Below are positions 29,690 through 42,109 of a stretch of 64,000 bases of DNA, one piece after another; position 1 is the first letter of the stretch; each line of letters begins with the position of its first letter. The notes beneath the pieces are model-generated. The model was not told the DNA's origin. It did not search any database and saw only the letters and a program-made list of their open reading frames with translations. Source of the stretch: Zeus faber (lineage: Eukaryota > Chordata > Actinopteri > Zeiformes > Zeidae). The stretch is from the NCBI GenBank assembly GCA_960531495.1, contig OY482855.1, positions 4,114,958-4,178,957 of the forward strand, read 5' to 3'. The position numbers were made by a program, and so were the translations under genes.

Positions 29690-31650
29690 ACACCTACACC
29701 TGGGGTTCCGTCAACCAATGGCCATGGGAGCCCTATCTCGCCCAGCTACGGCTTGCAGCACGGTACAGCCGACGGGGAGACGAGGCTGTACCGTGCCGCC
29801 ATCCTCCTGGCCTTGGCACTGGAGGGAATGGCTCTGCAGGTCTGGCTCTGACCTTGCACCAGCAGAGCAGTGCGCTGCCGGCCAGCTGCTATTGGCAGGA
29901 AGGAAAGCAGCAGATGTGCAGTTCCCCACAGTTCAGCGCAGAAGACCTGGAGGACCTCTCCCTGCACACCTTCCTGCGGACACTGTGACTGGAGCGCCTA
30001 CACCAGCATGTGCACCTCGCTGCGCCCTGGTCGCTAGACGAGGCACTACAGGAGGTGGAGGGGGCTGAGATGATCTTTGGCGACTGAGCCACCCCACCAA
30101 AACCTTGTCCCTTGTCCCAACCACGCATCAGAGCAGGAAACTGTGAGGGCAGCAAGCCGGAGGACGACAACCGAGAGCCTGTCTGCTGGGTGCCACCCCC
30201 AGTCCCCCAGCCCCAGCGACGACCACCACAGGCCACCAACCACTGCTATCACTGTGACTGGCCACACCAGGGGCCTCTACGTGGACTGTGAACTCGATGG
30301 CCAGGTTTGCCAAGCCCTTGTGGACACTGGGTCCAACATTACCCTTGTCCATCCAGGAATCCTGCAGGGCACCGGGGGGGTACCCTCTTCAGCCTGTGGA
30401 CCCCTACTGCTGTCCAGATGAGGACTGTGGCAGAGGGAAAATTGGAGGTGTATGAAGTATGAAGTATGAAGGGCACGAAACCAGTGTGGATTCACGTTGG
30501 AGACCAGGAGATGGTGCAAGAATTCTGGTTAACCCACATACATGACTCGCTGACCTGTTGGGGCGCCCAGGTCGACCTGTCCCGGACTACGCTCACCATT
30601 GGCTCGGAGACCGTAGTGCTTCACCCGGGCCCAAGGAGGAGGACTCAGCGAGACCACCGGTGGACAGCTGCTGCCCGAGCCACACCAGCCACCAGAGGGT
30701 CCTCGACACCCCTGTCAGCCACCAAGCGGCCCTCCACGTCACTGCGAGCCACTCTACGTCGCCACCAGCCACCAAGGGGCCCTCTACATCGCCGCCAAAA
30801 CCCAGGGTGTCCCTTACGCCGCCTACCTCCCTTCCCTCTACCTGAGACCTACGCGGTAGTCCAGGAGCTGTGGGAACGTAGCCGTGAGTGACTCAATCGC
30901 CAACAGCATCAGAAGCTAAAGGATCTCCTCGACTACAACGTCGACCTCTACGCCGCCAAGGATGAGGAGTGCATACAGACGGGGTTGTTCGAGCATGCCA
31001 TTGACACTGGCTCATCCCAACCCAGCTGCCTACGGTCCCACCTGGCCAAGTGTCCTGTAGCGGAGGATGGCTGCTGCGGGAGGGATTGAGCCTTCAGATT
31101 GAGCCAGCGCGTTGGCAGCACCAGCCATTATGGTGAGAAAGAAGGATGACAGCTGGAGGCTCTGCGTGGACTATAGGCGTCTGAATGCTCTAACGACGAA
31201 TACTCCTACCCACTGCCCCGCATTGACAACACCCTGGATTACAATCCAGCTCTCTGGATTTACGCAGTGGCTACTGGCATGTGGATGTGGCAGCAGAGGC
31301 CTGGCCAAAGACGGCGTTCACCATCAGGCAAGGGCAAGTTCTGACTCATGCCATTTGGACTCTGTAACGCACCAGCCACGATCGAGAGGTTGATGGAGAG
31401 GGTCCTGGCAGCCGTTCCCCGCAATCGCTGTGTGGTGTACCTGGATGACCTGCTGGCACATCCCAACAGTTTCGAGGGGGCCTTGGCCAACTTGCAGGAG
31501 GTTTTCGCTGCCATTTGACAGGCCGGGGCCTGTCGAATGGCAGCCTTTTTCAGGCTTAACCTGAAAAAGTGCCATCTATTCCAGAGAGAGACAACATTCC
31601 TGATACATGTGGTCAGCGCACAGGGGGTTGCCACTGATCAGGCAAGCGAC
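29690..31650 (+). mobile_element. Ty3/Gypsy LTR-retrotransposon fossil
   Basis: Parts in order: a gag-like GC-rich stretch (about 29690-30070), an aspartic protease region around 30285-30420 with the VDTGSNITLVHPG motif, a linker, and the first part of a reverse transcriptase (about 31110-31640) with DDSWRLCVDYRRLN and VVYLDDLLAHPN. RNase H and integrase are absent and LTRs were not found. It is broken, with many interruptions, so fairly old. At its 3' side it meets the unclassified element at 31674. Confidence 0.8.
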
Positions 31651-31673
31651 CGTCCAGGTGAAGATCATTCATT

Positions 31674-32320
31674 CATATTCCATGTGATGTGAAGTCACAA
31701 TGTGAAACCGTTTTGATAGAGTTCAACCTTTTAATTGTACTACTTTTATACACACACGGAGACATCATTGTGGAGGGGGCATGTACCAACGTCTACCATA
31801 GGAGAAGAAATCCTGACGTCACCGACGTCGCTTCCGTAAACAAGACAAGGATCCGGTTTCACTTGTCTGTGAAAACTTTAATTTCCCTCTGTTGTAATGG
31901 ATGACCAGAAGCGGGGGAAGGAAGATCTAAATCCTATTGCGGACCTTAATCTGACCAATGCGATAGATCCAAATCAGTGTAAGCAGCGCGTACTGGACTT
32001 CATTTTCGCGATTATAGTCAGTTCTCCAACAGCGACGCTGCGAACGACAGCACTGCTGAATCTGATATGATCCCGGCCTTGGAGAACATTTCAAACAGCG
32101 GGTTTCAACCTGAATGTGACGATGAAATGGAATATTTCAAGAGCCACCGGAGGAGACCAACGATACGTCCGTTTTTGTTACAATGGAAGAAGTTGATGAC
32201 GTGATGAAGTCTGTTGAGATTGGTGATTGGAAGATTTTCAGATTTCAGATTTTCCGATGTTCCATATTATTGATAGACTCTACATTTTGTTCTGTTTTCC
32301 ATACTTTTAAACTCCAAAAC
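31674..32320 (+). mobile_element. Unclassified element with acidic ORF, copy 2
   Basis: This plus-strand copy matches 22365-23187: TATTCCATGTGATGTGAAGT, TTTTGATAGAGTTCAACC, CGGTTTCACTTGTCTGTGAA, then an ORF start reading DLNLTNAIDPNQCKQRVLDF, and the end ATTATTGATAGACTCTACAT. The ORF is frame-shifted after about 45 codons and much of the later coding part is deleted. The TG microsatellite of copy 1 is reduced to a few CA units. It abuts the Gypsy fossil. Confidence 0.6.
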
Positions 32321-33439
32321 AATACCACTTTTATAAAACATGTATATTCTTACTGTTAAATAAAATATTTTTTAAAAACAAAAATAGTTGTGTGTTGATG
32401 ACGCTGTTCAACATTCCTTCAAAACACAAGAACAAAGCAGTGATTGCCCGATTCAGCAGTATCTTAAGTAGCCATGTAGCTTTGTTTGTCCGCCAACACC
32501 ATTTGCATTCTGGGAGCTAGCTGAATGAACCAAGTGTGGGGGAAACTTTGAAGGTCATTATCTCAGAAACACGGTTTGCCACACCCTTGTCATTAACAAG
32601 TCATAGCCTTAAAAATATTTGCTTGATTTACACAAGTGACACATTGTTTGGAAGCTTTGATTTTCCACTTTCAAATGATGCGGGGAAAAAAGTCGAAAGC
32701 CACCAAATGAGTCACATATTTGCACAATATGAAAGTGTAGTACTGTTCTATGTTGACAGAGTACAAAATTAATTTCAAACAGTGCGAGCTGTGATTGTTT
32801 GCGCTGAGATTTCTGAATTCAGACATTTAATGTAAACAGGTAAAACAACAATGCAAAGGTGTGCTCAGATTTACAATAGATATGTATCAATCAATCTACC
32901 TCCGTATTTAAATAATTATTTTATTTACGTACAAAATTAGCATCCAAATGCCTTGAGTTTTGTATTTCTGTACACAGTGTTGATGATTGGAAACATTTAC
33001 AGAAACTTTGTCGAAGAACGGTGGTGTCCTGAAAGGATGTTTCAGCTTGTAGCTGACAAACATGGCGCTGGAGTGTAGGCGTGTCGACATAAATGGGCGT
33101 GTCAACACAAGTAGGCGTGTCGACACCAAGCTGTGATTGGTCAATCTGAACACGTTTTCATTGGTAAATTCCAAACCTTGGAACTTCCGGCTTGCTTTAA
33201 CAGGGTAAACTCAGAATCGTCTCTCTCTGCCAAAACTGCTGTTAAAGCAAAGTTACCTTATCCATCAGCAATGTAACATAAAATATGGTAAAATTTAATT
33301 AGCACGGTTTTGGAGAGTAAGTAAAATGATGATATTAAGACAATTTTATCATTATTTTAAAACATTTTCGAACATCACCTTAGTATAATGGATTTGTGAG
33401 CTTACTGTGATAGCACATACACTGTATCTTTTTTTTTTT
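32321..33439. other. No gene; short tandem of a GTCGAC-containing unit
   Basis: Mostly AT-rich unique-looking sequence. At about 33075-33133 three units of TAGGCGTGTCGACA-type sequence, about 19 bp each, occur in tandem, two of them with the palindrome GTCGAC. Confidence 0.45.
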
Positions 33440-33545
33440 TTGTTATTCAAGAGCTACTAAACCGAACATAATAGCTAACCTAATTCCTACCGAGCTAACT
33501 AACTGAAACTAAATTATTCCTAAAACGTAATGCTCTGTGTTACGG
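33440..33545 (-). repeat. Fragment of the LINE 3' UTR, inverted
   Basis: CTACTAAACCGAACATAATA, GCTAACCTAATTCCTACC and AAAACGTAATGC match the reverse complement of 27380-27465 in the LINE 3' end. Confidence 0.65.
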
Positions 33546-35429
33546 TGGTAAATGTAATGTTTTCATGTGCATAAGAATAGTGTACTAATCTATCTGATGT
33601 TTGCCCCATTACATTATGCAGTCTTCAAAACAGCAGATGATGACAAAGCGACAATTAGCTGTCACCCTACCCCATGGCCAGTGGAAGGAACATTTGACAT
33701 TGATGTGTGTGCAGAGGTGGAGGTGCTGCAGGTACACTTGGCAGAAAACCCCATGCAGGCAATGGCAGACTCAGGAGCTGCATACACCTGTGTGGGACCT
33801 AATGATGCCGTGCACCTCCCCAGATTGGGACAATTTTTCAAGACAGTAGGATTCTCAGGGACGAAGCAGTTGATACCGACATTCAGACCAGTTCCTATAA
33901 ATATAAAGATCTGATTATCACCTTCTCTGTACTGATATCCCACCAAACACATTTTAACCTCCTTGGAAGAGATGCTCTATATCTAAACTGGGCTGTACCA
34001 TTCTATGTACCCCTCAAGGTCTTCTGCTGGATATGCAGCATTCTATGGGAGGCATAATGGCTATTTGAAAAGATAAAGAGGACATTGTTGAGGACATCAA
34101 CAATTTGCTGAAGAAATACACAAATGGGAGAGGTTTATTCAAGCAAATCTCCCTCAAGCAGTACCACCCAGCGATCCTCTTCACTGCACTCTATGGTATT
34201 TCAAGAATGAAAGCGAGGTCCAACCAGAACCAACTGTGTTAGCAAACCAACCCGAGTAGTTACAGCTAGTGACCAGCTCCTTTATAATGGGTAAACAAAG
34301 AGCAGCCATGGTGGTATAAAACTCTTCTTATTTGATGAAGGAATTCCACAATAATAGTAGTCCATACATTACTCTTAACCTAAGTCCAGGATACAAACCA
34401 AAACATTTGGTTCCAGTGATAAAAGAAGCCTCTCAGACTACATATAACCCAACTCAGAATAAACAAATCTGGCACAGCGTCGATGGGAATTATATCAGGA
34501 TTATGATTTCTGCATCAGGCCCAGTAACCCCAAGTGGTAAGGCTTCCACAGGTCTCTGAATGTTCAAACCAAACCTTGAATTTGAAAGATGAAATTATGG
34601 CTTTGGTGCCTGCTAACCTATAGTCACAACATGACACCGACATAGGATTAATTAAATCCGCACAACCCTTTTAAATCAAGCCAAAAACAGGCTGTAGGCC
34701 ACCATGGAAAATACAGTACCTCCCTAAACCACAAGCTGAGGAAGGAATTGCTAAAACAACATAGGGACTTTTGAAAGCTGCAGTGCTTCTACCTGAACCC
34801 CACCCCGTTCGGACTACCAGTCTTCAAAGCAGACAAATACAAGTACCGATTAGTGCATGACCTAAGAGCAGTAAATTAACTAGTAGAAGATTATCAATCA
34901 GAAGTACCGAACCCACACACAATGCTTTGAAATGTTTCCCCGGATGCCAAATGGTTTACAGTAATTGATCTTTGTTCAGCATTCTTTAATGTGCCGCTTA
35001 GCCCTTCAGGCAGACATTTATTTGCATTCACATATAGGAACCAGTCCTATACATACACAAGGGTGCCCCAAGGCTTTAAGCATAGTCCCCGCATTTTTAA
35101 CAAAGCACTGAAGGAAGATTTAGATTTAGGATTTAGGATTTGCTTGAAAAAAATCACACGTACAGCAATACAGTATTTAGATGATATCATCTTGTGTTCA
35201 TCAGATCTGGACACATGCCACAAAGACTAACAAACTCTGTTGATTCTTTTGGCACAACGACGGCACAAAGCTTCGTTGAAGAAATTACAATATTGCCAGG
35301 ATAAGGTTGAATATCTAGGAAGACTTATAGAAAAGGGACATAAACAAGTATCTCCCTCTTAGTTAGAAGGAATCTCCAAAGCCCCAAAACCATGCACAGT
35401 AAGGGACATGATGACCTTTTTGGGAGTGC

Positions 35430-35692
35430 TGCTGTTGTTGTTTTCTGTTGCTGCTGCTATTGCTGTTGCTACTGTGGTTGGAGTTGCTTTTATTGTTCTT
35501 TTTGTTGTCTTTGTTGTTGTTGTTGCTGCTGTTTTTGTTGTTGCTGTTGTTTCAGGGGCATTCTTTTGTCATGACAAGCTGACCACTACGCTCTCTCTTT
35601 CTTTTTTGTATTTCTTTGTGAAGCGCATTGTGTTGCCCTGGTATGAAATGCACTTTATGAATTAAGTGTGACTTGACTTGACTTGACTAATG
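35430..35692 (+). mobile_element. LINE-type 3' tail inserted in the ERV
   Basis: A TTG/CTG-rich simple-sequence tract (35430-35560) is followed by GTGAAGCGCATTGTGTTGCC, GAAATGCACTTTATGAATTA and a TGACT pentamer repeat. The last part is the usual end of an L2-like LINE. It separates the ERV's reverse transcriptase region from its integrase region, so it is younger than the ERV. Confidence 0.6.
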
Positions 35693-36931
35693 TGCACAAA
35701 AGAATTTATGATCACCAACCCTCTCCCGACGCTTATGATCATTTACTGTCACTACACAGAAAAAAACAAGAGATCAACAAAGATCCAGATCCATCAATTA
35801 AAGCAGGAGATCAGGTGGTTGTTAGGGTATTTAGAAGGAAGTGGAGCAATCCAAGAATAGAAGGTCCCTGTAGGGTCGTCAGAGTCACCACCACAGCAGT
35901 CCAAGTGGAGGGCTTGGCAGCATGGAATCACTTAAACCACTGTGTAAAGGGCACCGAAGAAGCAGAGAACGAGATAGATCTGATTTCCTTTAGACCCCGA
36001 ACTCTAGAAGAAAGGACAAGAAACAAGAACCAGAAACTAGAAAAAAGGAGTGTAAAAAGAACCAACTGAAATTATACGGTAAGACGGGAACAGTGCCACG
36101 AGTAACACTGCTGATCTTATTGATGGGACAACTACTCAAAATGACAACAATGGTCAAAGCTTCTCCTCAAAATTCCCAACAATTGACTTCAACAACCTGG
36201 ACATGGACCTCGGTTGCTGAAGCAACTCCCACTGAGACCTCTGGCCTCTCATGGGACTTCACCTCCATGATAAAACAAGCGCTAGTAGAGGTCAAGAATG
36301 CTTCTGCTGACTTTGTAAACCAACTAGGGGGGACAAAAAAGGGGATGGAGTCAACTTCCACTAGAGCTAGACATTCCCAACCGGCATGTGCGGTCGAGTG
36401 ACTGAATTATTTAGAATCCCCTGAACGTCTGAGCATCTTTAAATGGCCAGACCATCCAGACACAAGGGTAGGAAAAGAATGTAAGGCTATAGATATCAGC
36501 TTGCCCCAAGATTGGACGATCTATAATCCCAGTACGGGTCTAGAATTATGGTTAGGAGGAGAATTTGAGTGTTATGAACTACATAATGGACAAACCCCTG
36601 TCAGACAGTTGCCCAACCTTTTGGAACATTTCAGAGTCAAACTGCGAGGAAGGGAGTCCGGTAGCCCCAGTATTAAAAGGAAAAAAAACGAACCCTCAGC
36701 CACCTACATGCGTCTACCATAAACTAACTCAACCGTCACAGCCCAATATCGGTTGTGTGATGATGACAAATTTAGCTTAACCCTCCCCGAAGACTGGTCA
36801 GGTAGATGCGCTAGAGTACAGGCGATTATGGAAATAGCTTCATTCCCCGCCGATGGATTGGTCAAGACACCACACCACAGGAAAATGAGAACCAAGAGAG
36901 TGTACAAACCTGATCCCCAAGTCATCATTAC

Positions 36932-37137
36932 ATTTACATTTAGTCATTTTGCAGACGCTTTTATCCAAAGCGACTTACAATTGTCAAAGACCGACGGACG
37001 CAGCCATCAGGAGCAATTAGGGGTTAAGTGTCTTGCTCAAGGACACTACAGCATGCTAGCAGGAGGAGCCTGGGATTGAACCAGCAACCTTTGGATCACT
37101 AGACCACCATCTCTACCTCCTGAGCTACCATCCCCTT
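36932..37137 (+). mobile_element. Short interspersed element, copy 2, inside the ERV env region
   Basis: It is nearly identical to 12064-12283 over its whole length (TTACATTTACATTTAGTCAT to GAGCTACCATCCCC) and lies in the same orientation. A short word, ATCATT, is found at both borders, but a full target duplication is not clear. It postdates the ERV. Confidence 0.8.
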
Positions 37138-37860
37138 GATCATTGATAGCATAGGACAACCCAGGGGTATCCCAGACAAATTCAAAGCTAGAAGGCTAGC
37201 AGCAGGATTCAAATCCATCCTGGTGTGGATCACCCAGCAAAAAACGTAGACTAGATCAACTATTACATCTATTACATTCAACAGAATTTCATCAATTACA
37301 CAGATGAAGCTCTCTCAGCCTTAGGCGAACCTCTGGCAACCAGTCTGCAACCTGCAACCAGTGCCATGACCTGGCAAAATAGTCAAGCCTTAGACTAGCT
37401 GCTGGCTGAGAAAGGCAGAGTATGCTCTCTGATAGGAGACTTATGTTGTACCCTCATTCCCGACAACACCTCCCTGGAAGGAACATTCACGAAAGCCATG
37501 GACAAAATTAAGAATATCAGAAAGGAAGTAAAAGACAATGCAAGGCATGAGAAAGACTGGTTCACCTGGGTAGAACTGAACTTTAGATGATGGGTGGCCA
37601 CCATGTTGAAGATATCAGCAGCAGCGGAAATCTGCCTGCTGGCAGTGGGGATCATTTTCTGCTGCTGTATCCCTGTACTGAGAAGCCTGACCAAGCAGAT
37701 GATGATACAAGGAGCCGTCTCAGTCGACAACTTCCCTGGCTTGTAGCCTATACCTGACTGGGTGCCAATGCCGGTTTCTGATAATGACAGCGATGGCAAT
37801 ATGAACCTAGATAAATCGCCAATGACACCGGAACTTCACAAGCTAATGGAGAATGACTGA

Positions 37861-39374
37861 CTCTATTAGGCTACATACTAGAGATAGAATACGCAGAGTT
37901 CCACCTGAACAACTGCAGCAGTTGGCAATAGCCCATGGAGAAAGTGGGAAAAACATGTAGAAGATGGAGCTACGGAGAAAACCCAGTAGTTTTGCACCGG
38001 GCCCCAATACGACTAGTTCAACGTGTGGACTGACTTCCAACTCATGGTTACAAAACTCACCTGGAAGTGATCCAGTGACCTAACCATTCAGATGGATTCC
38101 TTTCACCCCACAACAGATATTCCTGACGGAAGGCAACTCCTTAAGATTAAAGAATAGTGTCTTATTAGACCGTTCATGATGGAGCAGTAAACCCTACCTG
38201 GAGTTATACTCCTTAGGATCCAGAGATTGGATAATACTGATTTCCTAGTCTTCAATGGACGATTGAGGAAGACTACGGTGGGTGAACGCTGAACGCTGCC
38301 CCCACTCTACAGTAAAGAAATCTACATTTCCCCACTGTAGAGCCTACAGCTGCATTGGAACCAAATGAGTATGGAAGCAGTGTCCTACACTGACAGTAGC
38401 ATGCCAAGCTCCAACGAAGTGACATTCAGGAAGACATTGTGAGGACATTGTGTGGATTTGTGGACAAAGGGGCGTGGTCAAGCACCGGCTGCGGACAACA
38501 ACACAATTCCCTTTCCCGCGGCCGCCAAGATGCCTTGAACGGTCCGACTGACAGACAGGGAGATTTCTTGATGTTTGTCTGTCTTGCAGAGGGGGTCAGC
38601 GCAGCAGCAGCCCAGCTGTTAAACGTGTCCGAGATTATCATTATCATCCCCATCATCATCGGTATTTCAATAATCATCATTCATCATTTATATTTGTTAT
38701 AGATACTTGTGGCCAGCGTACCTTATTGTTTAAGGTTACAATAAAAACTCTCGCCATGTTGGTGCACCAGGGCCAGAAATACTCCATCTCCCTCCCTTTA
38801 CCCTTACCTGTGGACAGAGACTCCCACAGACATCCTGTGTCATCAATGATGGATCTGTGTTGGAATGCCGACGGCGAGTAAAATCAAGATTTTATGGACT
38901 AATTAATCTTACAGGAAACCTCATATCGGTATAGATATAGCCTCTCTACATCCCATAGACCAAGTGTCAAAATAGTTCCAGTTTGTATTCAAGAAGACAT
39001 GTTTCAAAAGAGATCCAGCCTGTACTCACTATATTCTAAGGATTGTAAACACACACCTGCCATCAGTGAGGTTCATATTTGGTCATCATGTAAGCAAAGA
39101 AGCCCCTGAAGTCTTGCTTCAGGAGATATGTACTCAATTGCTTTGCAGGAAATTAATCTTTGGGACTTGGCAGGCCAAAACTGGGGGAATTATGCAGTGT
39201 TAAAGTTCCAGAATGTGCTAAGCGTGACACATTGTTTTTGATATTTAAATAGTGTTTTAGGCATAGCTTTCTCACTCAATGCCACTCCCAAGAGATAAGT
39301 CAGTCTGGTAGACAGTACTATTAAATCAGACAAATTGTTGAAATATTCTGCTAAGAATGTCGTGGTTAAAAAAG
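37861..39374. other. Flank of the ERV fossil, no gene seen
   Basis: This may include the 3' untranslated part of the ERV, but no LTR was recognised. A CAT/ATC-rich simple tract lies at about 38634-38690. The open frames here have no motif. Confidence 0.35.
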
Positions 39375-41510
39375 GTCCAGGCCGGTAAAAAGTATGGATC
39401 TCTGGACGACGTTTCTGTCTATTCTGGCTTTAAAAAACTTGAAAGAAAAAACACTGGAACCGAAAAAAGTCTGATGCGAAAAAGTTTATTGTATATCAGA
39501 GTCAAATACATCAATTAACTTTGAGCAGGCTCCGTAGAACAGACTGACTAACCAAACCTTTCATGCTTCTTTATATCTGAAAAGCACCCTTCTCCTATTA
39601 CATGTTCTGCCCCTCTCAGCGCCGTGAACCAGTCACAATCCTGTTGCACGGGCTTGCTTTGGGTAGTTGAATAACCACACTCACATTCCTTGTGGGGTTG
39701 AGCCAATCACAGCTCTCAGTCCTGTCACCAGGCGTTTTGGAGTGGTCTTCCACGGAACCAATCACAGCCTTGTTACTGGGCAACATCTCCTTTCCTGGAA
39801 AGAGTGTTCATGGAACACCTGTGCCAGATTTCACCATATATGGGCATTTCTCTTTCCTACTGTCGGACATGACCTTGAGCTTTTGTCTTTGTTTCAGCTG
39901 CATTTTTTTCCTCCTGTTTTTGTAGAAAACTTGGGTTCCCTCTTTTGGTTTTAAAATATACATTTTTAAAAGGTTTTTCTGATACATTTTGTAAGAGACT
40001 TAAGTTATTTGTATTATTTCATTATTTCCCTTTTTTATGTTTTATAGCATACATTTATAAAAGGTTTTTTTGATACATATATCTTGGTGGTTTAGTATAA
40101 CATTTAATATGGTTTTTTTCATGTGGGGTTACTAATTAACCACAACATTCCTTTGTGACTTCTAAAGTGACATTCTAACAAATTAACAATGGTAACAATA
40201 GTTATGCTGGATAACATATGACTTTAAATGATAACAATGAGTATGCTGGATAACAATGGCTTTTAGACGGTAACAATGAGCATGCTGGATATGTTGTATG
40301 CAAACAAGCAGAAAACATAGATGTACCTTTGAGCAAATGCATAATAAAACAACTGTAGTGAGTGCACGCATACTACAAGGATCTATGTAGTCCAATAATA
40401 TGCAGTGAAAAATATGAGAAAATACAGATATAAAGTTTTCTATGCAGAAAATTTAGAGCAGTCATAATGGGTTATCAGAAAAAACTGTTTATACACGATA
40501 ATAGTTAAAAATATGCGAAACAATCTTTTCTGTGGTATAAGCAGAAAAAGATTACCAAATATCAACCTTAATACAACAACAACCTTAATATAACAGGTAC
40601 ATAAGAAACGATTTATCTGCGGTAGCATTTTCTGGTGAAGTTCACCAAGTCCCCCTTCGCAGCCGCTGAATACGCTGCAGTTGTTGATTGAGGGTGGTCA
40701 CCTGCTGGCGCAGATTGTCATTGGCAGTACTGAGTATTGCCACTTGATCTTTGTATAATGCCATTTGATAAAGGTGAGCATTAGCTTTGAGACGGGCCCT
40801 TAGCGACTGGAGCTGCCGTTATTCTCTGACCCTGGCCAGAAGGGACCGGAAAGCAGACATAGACATAGCTGCCAACGTGGCGGGTTGATCGAAAAACTGG
40901 TCCACTGTGATGTCTGGGCCATTTTCGTAATCAAAGAGATTCAGGCCGGGGCCTGTGAACCAAAAAGGCTGGCTCTCCGCACGGCATTCTTATCTTTTTC
41001 TGACCTTCAAAACTTCAAAAAAATCACTGAAACGAAACAAAATCTGATGCGTAGTTTTATTGCATATTGGAAAAAACAAACACTACAACAAACTCGGAGG
41101 CTTCGCGAAACCAACTGGCTTATCTCCCTCGTTCTCATATCTTAATAGTCATGGAGAAGCTCTGTTTATTTACATATCCCATCTAATTTATATCATGAAA
41201 TCATCTAAATCCTGTTTTGAGCCAATAACAGTCCTGAACCTTTGTTTACCTGTCCTCTGATGTCACTTTTCAACCAGCCAATTGCAGCCTTCATAGCTGA
41301 TCACCCTCCCTCCTCTTGGAGAGGGCGTTGCTTGTAACTTTCAAAACAGCCAGCTTCCAAAAAAACAGAGAAGCTGACTTGCTGAGTTTGCAATCTCGGC
41401 TAACCTGACTGACCTTGGGAGATAATATTTTAATCTTTCTGTATTGTGGAAGGTTTTGACATATAACATATAGTAGATGTTTCATGTGGGGTAACTAATT
41501 TAACCATAAC
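39375..41510 (-). mobile_element. Minus-strand LTR element fossil with two LTR-like ends
   Basis: On the minus strand two related segments lie about 1.4 kb apart. One starts TGTTATGGTTAAATTAG at about 41509 and the other TGTTGTGGTTAATTAGTAAC at about 40148. Each carries an AATAAA signal followed by ACGCATCAGA or CGCATCAGA (about 41050 and 39478). Between them (40630-40960) is a coding-like stretch with DYENGPDITVDQFFDQP and a heptad-like LRQQVTTLNQQLQRIQRL. Its function and family are unclear. The two ends have diverged a lot in length and sequence, so the element is old and broken, with several breaks. Confidence 0.5.
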
Positions 41511-41779
41511 AGGTTACTAATTAGTCACAACACCCTCTGAGTCTCTCTGAGTTTATATGAAGTGACTGTTTTCTAAACAATGCCTATTGTCCGATTGGAA
41601 AAACCAGATACCGTTCCATCCTCACTCAACCTTGTGTGGAGATAAGGGTAACTTGACAGAGCATTGTGTGTGTGTGTGTTTTATGACATAGTCAGACTGT
41701 ACCTGTGACCTGAGTTTGACTGTTAAACCATTGTTGGAGTTCCTGATTGATTTGATTTGATCAATTGATGATTGAGTTG

Positions 41780-41975
41780 GCATTATCCTGTAAATGACAA
41801 GCTAATCAATGTTACACAACCTGTCATCAGTATAAAGCCCTCTTTGTCAGTAGTAGGAGTAGACTGGTCAGAACACTGCTTTGGAGCAGCTCTGAATCTT
41901 TCTCTATATTCTGCAGAATAAATATCTTGAATACTCTCAGTTTTGATTTCCTCTAGCGGGCAGATTAACCTCACC
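41780..41975 (+). mobile_element. LTR 3'-part fossil
   Basis: CTGCTTTGGAGCAG, TTCTGCAGAATAAA (poly(A) signal) and GCGGGCAGATTAACCTCACC are shared with 56020-56138 in the same orientation. The two are the end of one LTR family. Upstream parts of the two copies do not match. Confidence 0.6.
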
Positions 41976-42109
41976 GACCATGCAGGAGAATTTCTCCATC
42001 ACAACGGGCATGAATTGAACGTGGGGGGGGCCAGCATTCTGGTTCGCAGGGGTGGGCATAGTAGGGGCCGGTATGTGTGGGGTGGGATGGTGATCATAGG
42101 TGTCCTTCC

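Larger units (their letters stand above)
33600..37860 (+). mobile_element. Endogenous retrovirus fossil (fish ERV, gamma/epsilon-like)
   Basis: Parts in order: a retropepsin-like protease region (about 33615-33915); reverse transcriptase (about 34680-35425) with the YLDDI box; the C-terminal domain of integrase (about 35690-36068), with RVFRRKWSNPRIEGPCRV and a WNHLNHC end; and an envelope region (about 36090-37860) whose transmembrane subunit resembles env genes known from percomorph fish. Gag, RNase H and most of integrase are missing. No flanking LTR pair was recognised. Two later insertions lie inside it, at 35430-35692 and 36932-37137. It is broken, with many breaks plus large losses, so old. 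Confidence 0.8.

Noticed and set aside
35392-35665. Cysteine-rich and valine-rich open frames
   Set aside because: They are translations of a TTG/CTG simple-sequence tract in a LINE tail.
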